The notes below the pieces were generated by a model. That model did no database searches. It was not told the origin of the DNA and saw only the letters and a list, made by a program, of their open reading frames with translations. From assembly GCA_019638635.1 (NCBI GenBank), contig JAHBTM010000014.1:1-44539 (forward strand): a stretch of 44,539 bases of DNA. The letters run 5' to 3'. Below are positions 27,630 to 35,854 of the stretch, in pieces. Source of the DNA: Ferruginibacter sp. (GTDB lineage: Bacteria; Bacteroidota; Bacteroidia; Chitinophagales; Chitinophagaceae). Numbering within the stretch: the first letter of the stretch is position 1; each line of letters opens with the position of its first letter. A program made the translations under genes and the position numbers.

Positions 27630-27717
27630 ACGCAGTTAATTTAAACGGTACACACTGACAGTGAATCTTCAATAGTTTCCGCATCCTTGGAACTTTCCGT
27701 TCCGGAAGGCCTGTTTA

Positions 27718-27837
27718 TTTTGGGCGTTCCCCCACCGAAGGTGGGGTCGGGCTTTCCGCTGCAACCACGGTTTCCGCTGCAATCCCTAACGCGTTGTTTC
27801 AGATAAGCCTGATGTACTCGATGCAATTACACAGTTA
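27718..27837 (+). repeat. Head of the right-hand repeat array
   Basis: GC-rich hairpin CCCCACC/GGTGGGG (27730-27746) followed by two TTTCCGCTGCAA-type boxes and CCCTAACGCGTTGTTTCAGA. The same sequence, inverted, ends the left-hand element at 20.3-20.43 kb, so the two heads face each other across the 7.3-kb block. Confidence 0.8.
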
Positions 27838-29290
27838 TTGAAAAACTTTTTCGTAGTGCCTAGAAAAATCAACAACAGCAGGATAAAAATTTATTTCAAC
27901 GCCAGCAGAGATGCCGTAAAATAATTACGTGAAGTACGCCGAGGAATTCATTCGAACCATTCAGCGAAATATCTTGCAGAAAGCATCAACTATCATTGGA
28001 TAAAAATAAATTGTGTTTCCATCGCTGAATTAACGTTAAAACGCTCAGAAGAAACAAAATCTGAATTAAATACGTCAGATCAAAGAACCAACACGCCAAA
28101 GCTCGGCACTACAGTAACTTCGCTAATCGTAGCTACCACGATGCGCTGGGGTAATGGCGCATCGGTGCCCTTTTGTGTTCCTTTTTGGCGTCAAAGGAAC
28201 AAGAAAATATTCTTTTCCGCAGAATGCCACAAAAATTACGCAAAGTAGATGAGAATTTATTCAAGCCATTCAGCGAATATTCTGGCATTATCGCATCCGT
28301 TGGATAAAAAAGCCAGTGTGTTCCTGCTTCTGATTCAACGTTAAAACGCTCAGAAGAAACAAATCTGATTAAATAATCCAGATCAAAGACCAACCCAGCC
28401 AAAGCTCGGCACTCTGTGCTAAAGAAGCTAATCATGCTTCTACCCGATGCGTGGGGGTATCTTCGGTGCCCTTTTGTGTTCCTTTTGGGCGAAGCAAAAG
28501 ACAAAAAAGCTGTTCTTCCACTTCAGTTGGCTAGCCGCAAAATATTTTGCGGAGATTCGCCGGCCATTCTGAAGTCGCGTACGAAAAAACTTTATTATTT
28601 CTTTATCTTCTTTTTCATAGATGAAAGAAGCAAAAAATCAGAGTTGGATCAGCGGGATAAAGATTTATTTCTTTCCAGCAGAATGCCGTAAAATAATTAC
28701 GTAGAAGTACGCCGAAATTCATTCGAACCATTCAGCGAATATCTGCGAAAGCATCAACGCACATCCGTTGGATAAAAAAACAAGTGTGTTTCATCGCTGC
28801 GATTCAACGTTAAAACGCTCAGAAGAAACAAAATCTGAATTAAATAATCAGATCAAAGAACCAACCCCGCCAAAGCTCGGCACTACAGTAGCACAAAAGC
28901 TTAATCGTAGCTACCCGATGCGCTGGGGTAATGGCGCATCGGTGCCCTTTTGTGTTCCTTTTTGGCAATCAAAAGGAACAAGAAAACATTTCTTTTCCGC
29001 AGAATGCCACAAAAAATTACGCAAAGTAGGCCGAAATTTATTCAAGCCATTCAGCGAATATTTGCGAAAGCATTATCGCACATCCGTTGGATAAAAAAAC
29101 ATGTGTGTTTCATAGCTGCGATTCAACATTAAAACGCTCAGAAGAAACAAATCTGAATTAAATAATCAGATCAAAGAACCAACCCCGCCAGAGGCGGGAC
29201 TACAGTAGTACAAAAGCTTAATCGATGCCGCGCAATGCGTGGGGTAATGACGCATCGGTGCCCTTTTGGGCAAGCAAAAAGGACAAGAAA
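27838..29290 (+). repeat. Degenerate tandem array of the structured repeat (about four units)
   Basis: The box CGTTAAAACGCTCAGAAGAA (or close variant) recurs near 28033, 28338, 28808 and 29130, giving steps of about 305, 470 and 322 bp. Each unit also has a TTCCGCAGAATGCC-like box, a CATTCAGCGAATAT box, a CCGTTGGATAAAAAA box and an AAAGCTCGGCACTACAGTA box. Two hairpins recur: GATGCGC/GCGCATC (28140-28163; 28917-28940) and GTTCCTTTT/AAAAGGAAC (28954-28979). The leftmost unit is the most decayed; a ~160-bp extra segment makes one unit long. Open frames in the units shift relative to one another because of indels, so the array is treated as non-coding. No gene is supported between 27630 and 29433. 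Confidence 0.8.
28535..28552. repeat. Perfect 18-bp palindrome in the extra segment of the array
   Basis: CCGCAAAATATTTTGCGG is a perfect palindrome lying in the ~160-bp segment that is absent from the other units. Confidence 0.85.
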
Positions 29291-29433
29291 GAATTAATAT
29301 CATTCCCATTGCAAGCATCACCTTAACATGAGTCGTGCGAACTTGTACTCTTGCAGGAGGGCGCAGATTGTTTTCCGGTTTCATCCCCCACTCCGCTTTT
29401 TACTTTTTCCTTATATTAGCCTAAATATTGTGT

Positions 29434-30621
29434 ATGGTACCGCATCTCAGAAAACAATTCAATCAACATTTTACTGAAGAGAAATACGAAGCCTACATCC
29501 GCGATATTGAAAATATGCATCCCGGCGCACTCGATTTCAGGGTGGCAGAAACACCGGTGTTTGTTCCGAAAGATTTTACGCAATCCATGTTAAGCGCGTG
29601 CGACAGCATCATAGACGTGATTACGCGGGATGATTTCAAACAAATCACCCAAAGAAGTATTCCATCAAACCTAAACGTACCCGGTGAAAATGACCGTCCC
29701 GAATTTTTGATTTTTGATTTCGGGGTTTGTGAAAATGCCAATGGAAAACTTGAACCCCAGCTCATAGAAATGCAGGCCTTCCCTTCTCTCTTTGCCTATC
29801 AGAGTTGCATGAGCCATATCACTGAACAATATGCCGGCGTACCCGATGATTTTTCTGCCTACCTCAGTGGCTTCAACAGTGAAACCTACGCTGAATCCCT
29901 GAAACAAATCATCCTGAACGGCCACGCACCGGAACATGTAATCCTGCTTGAAATATATCCGGCTCAACAAAAAACCCGAATCGATTTTTACTGCACTGAA
30001 AAAATGCTGGGCATACAACCGGTATGCTTAACGGAACTCCTGGTAGAAGATAAAAAATTGTACTATATGCGCCGGGGCGTGAAAACACCGGTACACCGGA
30101 TTTTCAACCGGTTAATATTCGATGACCTCCACCAACAGGAAGGCTGGCAGCAAATGACCGACCTCACACAGGAACTCAACGTAGAATGGGTGCCGCATCC
30201 CAATTGGTTCTATCGCGTAAGCAAATTCACGCTTCCGTTTATTGATCACCCCAACGTGCCCGATAGCTTTTTTCTGAATGAATTATCGCAGCCTGTTCAA
30301 CTTTCAGATTATGTTTTAAAACCCCTGTTCTCTTTTGCCGGTATGGGCGTGGTTATTGACGTAACACAGGAAGATATCGATAAGATACCAGACCCTGAAA
30401 ACTGGATTCTGCAAAAGAAAGTGCAATACGCCGATGTCATCCTCACGCCCGATGAACCTGCCAAAGCAGAACTCCGGCTATTTTATTTCTGGGATAAAAC
30501 ATGGGACCGTCCAATAGCAGTACACAATCTCGCACGCCTCAGCAAAGGAAAAATGATTGGCACTCGGTACAACAAAAACAAAACCTGGGTAGGCGGCACC
30601 ATCGCCTACTTTGAAAAATAA
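29434..30621 (+). CDS. ATP-grasp-like ligase
   Basis: A 395-aa protein resembling the ATP-grasp part of glutathionylspermidine-synthase-like and circularly permuted ATP-grasp enzymes. HPNVPDSFFLNEL (about 272-284) is followed by SDYVLKPLFSFAGMGV (about 291-306) with K296 and a glycine-rich turn. Then WILQKKVQY (about 324-332) occupies the adenine-contacting position, and AELRLFYFWD (E346, R348) the position of metal/phosphate contacts. Such enzymes join a carboxylate to an amine using ATP; the substrates here are unknown. I chose ATG 29434 over a TTG two codons earlier. The next gene follows after five bases. A glutamine amidotransferase-like gene lies upstream beyond the repeat array. Confidence 0.72.
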   Translation: MVPHLRKQFNQHFTEEKYEAYIRDIENMHPGALDFRVAETPVFVPKDFTQSMLSACDSIIDVITRDDFKQITQRSIPSNLNVPGENDRPEFLIFDFGVCENANGKLEPQLIEMQAFPSLFAYQSCMSHITEQYAGVPDDFSAYLSGFNSETYAESLKQIILNGHAPEHVILLEIYPAQQKTRIDFYCTEKMLGIQPVCLTELLVEDKKLYYMRRGVKTPVHRIFNRLIFDDLHQQEGWQQMTDLTQELNVEWVPHPNWFYRVSKFTLPFIDHPNVPDSFFLNELSQPVQLSDYVLKPLFSFAGMGVVIDVTQEDIDKIPDPENWILQKKVQYADVILTPDEPAKAELRLFYFWDKTWDRPIAVHNLARLSKGKMIGTRYNKNKTWVGGTIAYFEK

Positions 30622-30626
30622 ATGAT

Positions 30627-31568
30627 ATGAAAGGAATCCAACGGTTCGAACATTACCTGAACGAGATTGAAAGCAAATTGCATGCGTTAAAATCTGATAC
30701 GCCCGTGGGTGAACAAATGCTGCACTCTAACATCAGAACACCTTTCTTTATGCTGGAATCGCTTGCGCGTATCTATGGCAGCATTTCCAACAACCCTTGG
30801 TTTGATAAATTAAAAGACCAGGCCAAAGCAGTGGAAGATACCATCGGAGTAGCTGACCATTACGTAATGGGCTATGCTACTTTATCAACTGTGCCCGACA
30901 TACCGACCGACGTGCTGGAATCGGTCAAGAAGCATATTCCGGAGGCGTATCATGCACTGGAAAGTCTGATGTCAGAAAAAAACTGGCTCAATGGTAAACG
31001 GATAAAAAAAATCAGAAAGAAACTCACACAGGTTGAATGGCTGAAAGAGAAAAAAGAAATTCAGGCACTATACCAGTTTTTTGAAAAAGAAATGGATGAA
31101 ACCATCGCATTCTATCAGCAAAACCCCGTGTTTACGGATATGGAAAACCATGTGCATGAATTGCGCAGGAAGTTACGGTGGATCAGCATTTACGCTACGG
31201 CTTTGCGCGGAGCCGTGCAACTCACAGAAACCGGACACATCGATCCTGCTCTTGAAAAATATCAAACTGCACCGATCGTTACTTCTCCCTACAACCAATT
31301 ACCTGAAGAAGGTGACCATAAATATGTTTTGCTGTTCGACAAAAAAAGATTCTACGCCCTGAGCTGGATGATTGCTGAATTAGGCAACATCAAAGACCTC
31401 GGATTACTCAACGAGATGATTGAAGAAAGCGGCCACACACATCATGAAGGCTGGAACCCTCCAGAAAAAATGAACGAAGCGTTGTTGGGTAAAGCCACTG
31501 AAATCTGCAAGTGTTTCTTTGAAGAAAATCACCTGGCGCAATTAATTTATGGAATAGGTAAAAACTAA
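30627..31568 (+). CDS. Helical protein with CHAD-like motifs
   Basis: A 313-aa, almost entirely helical, highly charged protein without signal peptide or membrane spans. Two stretches resemble the His/Arg helices of CHAD domains (conserved-histidine alpha-helical domains, known to bind polyphosphate): LHSNIRTPFFMLESLARIY (32-50) and HVHELRRKLRWISIYATAL (175-193). The second is the better match. A C-terminal cluster ESGHTHHEGW (268-277) could bind metal. The start lies five bases after the ATP-grasp stop, so the two genes are almost certainly one operon. The CHAD assignment is by eye only; otherwise function is unknown. It converges with the putative porin gene. Confidence 0.6.
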   Translation: MKGIQRFEHYLNEIESKLHALKSDTPVGEQMLHSNIRTPFFMLESLARIYGSISNNPWFDKLKDQAKAVEDTIGVADHYVMGYATLSTVPDIPTDVLESVKKHIPEAYHALESLMSEKNWLNGKRIKKIRKKLTQVEWLKEKKEIQALYQFFEKEMDETIAFYQQNPVFTDMENHVHELRRKLRWISIYATALRGAVQLTETGHIDPALEKYQTAPIVTSPYNQLPEEGDHKYVLLFDKKRFYALSWMIAELGNIKDLGLLNEMIEESGHTHHEGWNPPEKMNEALLGKATEICKCFFEENHLAQLIYGIGKN

Positions 31569-31596
31569 GCGATTGCCTGCAAAGAAAGGAGCTGGT

Positions 31597-33618
31597 TTAG
31601 TTTACGAACCACCAGCGTATTCCAAAGCGAATAATTAATCCCGGTGTGGGATAATGTGGAGAGGAGAAATTATTGTGGGTGAAACCAAAACCATTTTCAA
31701 AACTCATGGTGTTCAGGTTTTCTGCACGGATGTATCCGGTAAAGGATTTAATCCTGAAATGCAGGTATGCCGCCACATCCGGCCGGTTGCGAATTTGAAA
31801 GGTATCCTGTACTGAAAACTGACTGATTACCGGAGAGAAATTATCGGCGGTATATGGTGTGTAATACCGCACTTCCAGCCCCGTACTCAGGTTAAGGTTT
31901 TTGAAGAAGGTGCCCTCAAATGCCAAACGGTTGCGCGTGTAGAGTAACGGTACTTTCACCGGCGACTCCGCGCCTGCCTGCTGCAAGGTTACATCTGAAT
32001 ACAAAAACCATTTTTTCGACAAACGTGTTTTGCGTGCAGCAGATACCTGAAATACTTGTATAAGGTCAGCGGATTGTTCGGGCTGCTTATATCCTGAAAA
32101 ATACAGATAGTTAGCAATAATATGGCTGCTAATCCCTAAAGTGAATCGCGGGTTCGTGGCAGTGGCGCCCATGATAATGTGGTTTTCTTTATTGAAACCG
32201 GTGGCTCCGGTGAGGTTGAATGCCGAGGCTGCGTTGAATATAAGCGAAGGACTCCTGTTCACATTTTGAAAATGCAATTGGATGTTCCCCCATTGTTTGT
32301 TGAGGTAACGGTTAAGGCTACCCTGAACCATATAATCACCATTATTGAAACCGGCAACATACAACCTTCCCTTCAGCAGCATGTCCCACTTTTTATTTCG
32401 CGTGCGGTTTCGATATTCTCCGTGGGCAATGATGTTGAATAGCTTTTCATCTCCTGTGGGCAGGTCACCCCTTATGCTTTCATATGTGGCACCTAATTGC
32501 AGAAACTGAGCCGCATTTTTGGCATCGGGAAAAGTAATGACCGATAAGTCATTCGATAATATCTTCCATCCCTCAAACAATTGAAACGTATCCTGCGGGC
32601 CATCCAATGTAATATCGTACCAATTCGAATAAATCGCCGAATCAGCATATACATCCCGGTAACGATATGTTTGTGTATTGTACTGTATCGTATGTTGTAT
32701 GCGTAAACGGGGATAGAACAAATATTCAGTGGTACTGTCGTTGATGGCAATAGAATCGCGTTGGCCAATATCCCAACTTTGGCGTAACAAGGCATTGAAT
32801 TGTTTATACGTAATACCGGTGTTTACGGTGGTGGCAAACGGATTGGTTCTGAACCCTGAGTTATTGCCAAAGTTCACCGGTACGCTGAATCGGTCGGTAC
32901 GGTTAGGATCTTTTAATACTGTGTCAGCGGTTATGCCTCCGTTCTGTGAAGCACGCAACGTATTACCGGTAAGCACCAGGGTTCCGTTATATCTTTTGCG
33001 TTTGCCCTGATAATGTCCAAACAACCGGTAGTTGTTGTGGTTGGTATTTTGAGCAACAAAAAAACCGGGAGCACTGATCAACCGGTAATCGAACCCGAAA
33101 TTGATATTCGGCCGGGGGTTTTGCGTGTGCATGGCCTGCAACATCTGTTCCTTTCCCGATGCGAGTTGATATCCCAGCATCGAAAACGGCCGTGTGGTAC
33201 GATAAATCTTTGTCTCTTCAGGCTTAAAGGTATATATATCATACGCATGAAACCCTGCATCAAACCCTTCTTTTTTATACGGATTAAAAATCAGTGACTG
33301 GGTTGCAGACCCATTGTTTCCCAGGTGTTGATGGTGGGTGGGAATGGAAAAATAAGTATCAAAATTGTGAATGCTGGAGTCAATCGGATTTCTCCGCGTA
33401 GAATCGAGATAACGAAAACTTATGGTAATAGAATCCTTTAAATCATCACGTTGCTGAAAGCCAATGTTTGAAGTATCGCGGTTCACCGTCCCTCGGTTGA
33501 GCACCCTTCCCGGCGCACCGGTTTGTCCGCCCGGCCGCTGTACATCTGCATCCAGCACCTGCGCATACAGTGTAGCTGAACACAAACAAAGCAGTACAAG
33601 CGGAATGGCTTTCAACAT
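31597..33618 (-). CDS. Putative porin (Porin_10-like outer-membrane protein)
   Basis: A 673-aa exported protein with a signal peptide (MLKAIPLVLLCLCSATLYAQ) and a low-complexity start. A long beta-strand series follows, with many tyrosine/phenylalanine-ended strands, and the chain ends GIRWWFVN, as outer-membrane barrels do. The length and segments such as TPGLIIRFGIRWWF and FDTYFSIPTHHQHLGNNGSATQSLIF agree with the Bacteroidota putative-porin family. It lies in the outer membrane; the cargo is unknown. It starts 18 bp after the purine nucleoside phosphorylase stop on the same strand and is probably expressed with it. The 3' end converges with the CHAD-like gene (28-bp gap). Confidence 0.82.
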   Translation of the reverse strand: MLKAIPLVLLCLCSATLYAQVLDADVQRPGGQTGAPGRVLNRGTVNRDTSNIGFQQRDDLKDSITISFRYLDSTRRNPIDSSIHNFDTYFSIPTHHQHLGNNGSATQSLIFNPYKKEGFDAGFHAYDIYTFKPEETKIYRTTRPFSMLGYQLASGKEQMLQAMHTQNPRPNINFGFDYRLISAPGFFVAQNTNHNNYRLFGHYQGKRKRYNGTLVLTGNTLRASQNGGITADTVLKDPNRTDRFSVPVNFGNNSGFRTNPFATTVNTGITYKQFNALLRQSWDIGQRDSIAINDSTTEYLFYPRLRIQHTIQYNTQTYRYRDVYADSAIYSNWYDITLDGPQDTFQLFEGWKILSNDLSVITFPDAKNAAQFLQLGATYESIRGDLPTGDEKLFNIIAHGEYRNRTRNKKWDMLLKGRLYVAGFNNGDYMVQGSLNRYLNKQWGNIQLHFQNVNRSPSLIFNAASAFNLTGATGFNKENHIIMGATATNPRFTLGISSHIIANYLYFSGYKQPEQSADLIQVFQVSAARKTRLSKKWFLYSDVTLQQAGAESPVKVPLLYTRNRLAFEGTFFKNLNLSTGLEVRYYTPYTADNFSPVISQFSVQDTFQIRNRPDVAAYLHFRIKSFTGYIRAENLNTMSFENGFGFTHNNFSSPHYPTPGLIIRFGIRWWFVN

Positions 33619-33636
33619 ATCGTGTACGCGTTACTG

Positions 33637-34458
33637 TTACAGCTGCCCTACCAGCTCCTTGAAAATATGTGTCAGTTTGGGTTCGGCGGCCTGTGCTGCT
33701 TCCAGCACTTCCTGATGGGTAATAACATTCTCTTCCTCACGTATACCCAGGTCGGTGATTACACTCATCGCGAAAACAGTCATGCCCATGTGCACAGCGG
33801 CAATCGCTTCCTGTACGGTACTCATCCCCACAGCATCGGCGCCCATCAAGTGAATCATCCGGTATTCGGCACGGGTTTCAAAAGTTGGACCGGTCACTCC
33901 GAGATATACACCGGTTTTCAAATCATAGCCAGCCGCCTTGCCAATCGCGATGGCTTTGCTCATGAGTGCTTTGCTATACGGCTCGCTCATATCAGGGAAA
34001 CGGGTGCCGAGTTCGGGAATTTTTTTTCCAATCAACGGGTTGTGCTGAAAGAAACTCACGTGGTCTTTAATCATCATCAAATCACCCACTTTGAAATCCA
34101 CATTGGTGCCACCGGCTGCATTGCTGAGCAACAGATGGGTAACGCCTAAAAACTTCATCACGCGTATCGGGAAAACCACTTCCTGCGGACTATATCCTTC
34201 ATAATAATGGAATCTGCCGGCCATGGCTACAATTTGCCTGCCTGATAACTTTCCGAAAATTAACTTGCCGCTATGGCCTTCCACGGTACTTACCGGAAAA
34301 TGCGGAATATCACTATAAGGTATCTCTGCTTCTATGTCCATTTCACGGGTAAAACTGCCCAGGCCGCTCCCCAACACAATACCGGCCTGTGGTGCGGTTT
34401 GATACCTTTTTTGAATATACGCTACTGCTTCCTGAATCTTTTCTAAAATATCCGTCAT
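33637..34458 (-). CDS. Purine-nucleoside phosphorylase (trimeric type)
   Basis: A 273-aa PNP of the PunA/trimeric class, which cleaves inosine and guanosine with phosphate to free base and ribose-1-phosphate in purine salvage. Signatures are IVLGSGLGSF (about 28-37), VEGHSGKL, GRFHYYEGY, LLLSNAAGG and TGPTFETRAEYRMI followed by GADAVGMSTVQE, and a late ITDLG. I chose the ATG at 34458; the 26-residue upstream extension lacks homology-like features and contains the promoter. A TACATTTG -7 element is at 34478-34485. The gene is divergent from sucC. Confidence 0.95.
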   Translation of the reverse strand: MTDILEKIQEAVAYIQKRYQTAPQAGIVLGSGLGSFTREMDIEAEIPYSDIPHFPVSTVEGHSGKLIFGKLSGRQIVAMAGRFHYYEGYSPQEVVFPIRVMKFLGVTHLLLSNAAGGTNVDFKVGDLMMIKDHVSFFQHNPLIGKKIPELGTRFPDMSEPYSKALMSKAIAIGKAAGYDLKTGVYLGVTGPTFETRAEYRMIHLMGADAVGMSTVQEAIAAVHMGMTVFAMSVITDLGIREEENVITHQEVLEAAQAAEPKLTHIFKELVGQL

Positions 34459-34477
34459 TACATTAAAATTTGAATTG

Positions 34478-34485
34478 CAAATGTA
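34478..34485 (-). promoter_or_regulatory. -7 promoter element for the PNP-porin unit
   Basis: TACATTTG on the minus strand fits TAnnTTTG and lies 19 bp before the ATG at 34458. Confidence 0.5.
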
Positions 34486-34526
34486 ACGATACTGCTTTAA
34501 AAGACCTTCCCGTTCATACATTCGGT

Positions 34527-34557
34527 TTTGCCTCAATAGGCAGATTGGTTATCTTCG
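34527..34557 (+). promoter_or_regulatory. Promoter of sucC
   Basis: TTTG (34527-34530), exactly 19 bp, then TATCTTCG (34550-34557), one mismatch from TAnnTTTG. The ATG is 13 bp further on, so the leader is very short. Confidence 0.65.
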
Positions 34558-34570
34558 CAAAAATTTTTCT

Positions 34571-35782
34571 ATGAATCTTCACGAATATCAGGCTAAACAA
34601 TTACTTAAGAAATTCAATGTACCGGTGCAGGAAGGTATGGCATGCAGCACACCCGGAGAAGCTGAAGAAGCTTACCGACAAATACATACGCAATATGGCA
34701 GCAAGTTTGCCGTAGTAAAGGCGCAAATTCATGCCGGCGGCCGTGGTAAAGGTACCATCGTTGGAAAAGACCAGCGTGGTGTTGCAGTGGGTAAGAGTGC
34801 TGAAGATGTAGTGAAGATTGCTTCCAACATACTGGGAGGTACTTTGGTAACCATTCAAACAGGCCCCGAAGGGAAATTGGTCAATAAAGTATTGGTAGCG
34901 CAGGATGTATATTATGAAGGACCGAACCCTGTGAAAGAGTTTTATCTCTCTATTTTGTTGGATCGTGCCAAAGGGCAAAACGTAATCATGTACAGCACCG
35001 AAGGCGGAATGAATATTGAAGATGTGGCGCATGATACTCCGGAGAAAATATTTAAAGAGTGGGTGTATCCGGGTGCTGCTTTACAGGGATACCAGGCAAG
35101 AAAAATTGCCTTCAACCTGGGATTAAGCGGTGAGGCCTTTAAAAACTGCGTGAAGTTTGTAACCAATCTTTATACTGCGTACACTTCGTTGGATTGTGGT
35201 ATGCTTGAAATCAATCCACTGTTCAAAACCAGCGATGAGAAGATTATTGCGGTGGATTGTAAAATGAATATCGATGACAACGCCCTGATGCGCCATCCGG
35301 ATGTAGCCGCACTGCGCGATTTGTCGGAAGAAGACCCTACCGAAGTGGAAGCCGGTAAATACAACCTCAACTTTGTGAAACTGGATGGCAATGTGGGTTG
35401 CATGGTAAACGGTGCCGGGTTAGCGATGGCCACTATGGATATGATTAAACTGAGTGGAGGGGATCCCGCCAACTTCCTGGATGTGGGCGGTACGGCCAAT
35501 GCTCAAACCGTAGAAGCCGGTTTCAGGATTATCCTGAAAGACCCTAAAGTAAAAGCGATACTGATTAATATTTTTGGTGGAATTGTACGTTGCGACCGTG
35601 TGGCTCAGGGTGTGATTGATGCGTACAAGAGCATCGGAACCATTGATATTCCTATCATTGTTCGCCTGCAAGGCACCAATGCGGATGTAGCGAAAAAACT
35701 GATTGATGAAAGTGGACTGAAAGTGCAAAGCGCCATTCAGTTAAGTGAAGCCGCTGCGCTGGTGAATAAAGCCGTTGCATAA
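34571..35782 (+). CDS. sucC: Succinate-CoA ligase (ADP-forming), beta subunit
   Basis: A 403-aa SucC. With the alpha subunit SucD it converts succinyl-CoA to succinate with substrate-level formation of ATP or GTP in the TCA cycle. The ATP-grasp domain opens NLHEYQAKQLLKKF and includes KAQIHAGGRGKG (about 48-59) and LEINPL (about 215-220). The C-terminal ligase domain has GCMVNGAGLAMATMD and NFLDVGGTAN, then FGGIVRCD. It is slightly longer than E. coli SucC (388 aa). sucD is not adjacent, a separation common in Bacteroidota. It has its own promoter and terminator and so is probably monocistronic. Confidence 0.97.
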   Translation: MNLHEYQAKQLLKKFNVPVQEGMACSTPGEAEEAYRQIHTQYGSKFAVVKAQIHAGGRGKGTIVGKDQRGVAVGKSAEDVVKIASNILGGTLVTIQTGPEGKLVNKVLVAQDVYYEGPNPVKEFYLSILLDRAKGQNVIMYSTEGGMNIEDVAHDTPEKIFKEWVYPGAALQGYQARKIAFNLGLSGEAFKNCVKFVTNLYTAYTSLDCGMLEINPLFKTSDEKIIAVDCKMNIDDNALMRHPDVAALRDLSEEDPTEVEAGKYNLNFVKLDGNVGCMVNGAGLAMATMDMIKLSGGDPANFLDVGGTANAQTVEAGFRIILKDPKVKAILINIFGGIVRCDRVAQGVIDAYKSIGTIDIPIIVRLQGTNADVAKKLIDESGLKVQSAIQLSEAAALVNKAVA

Positions 35783-35808
35783 TATCAGTACGTAAAATGA
35801 TTCATATT

Positions 35809-35834
35809 ATCCTGCCTTCGGGCAGGATTTTTTA
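35809..35834 (+). terminator. Rho-independent terminator of sucC
   Basis: ATCCTGCC (35809-35816), loop TTCG, GGCAGGAT (35821-35828), then six Ts: a stable UUCG-capped hairpin. Confidence 0.93.
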
Positions 35835-35840
35835 TTTTTG
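35833..35840 (+). promoter_or_regulatory. -7 promoter element for the CHRD lipoprotein gene
   Basis: TATTTTTG fits TAnnTTTG and begins within the T-tract of the sucC terminator. The expected start site is a few bases before the ATG at 35855. Confidence 0.45.
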
Positions 35841-35854
35841 GTAAAATGCACAAT

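Noticed and set aside
28768-29132. Open frames of 60-108 codons in the repeat array, and a 141-codon frame at 19614-20039
   Set aside because: They follow repeat units, change frame between copies because of indels, and lack gene-like context. They are by-products of the non-coding repeat.
27838-29290. CRISPR array
   Set aside because: Unit length is about 300 bp with similarity along the whole unit, there are no short direct repeats with unique spacers, and no cas genes are present.
19905-29290. Composite transposon bounded by inverted repeats
   Set aside because: No transposase is present, the enclosed genes are ordinary chromosomal genes, and no target duplications were found.
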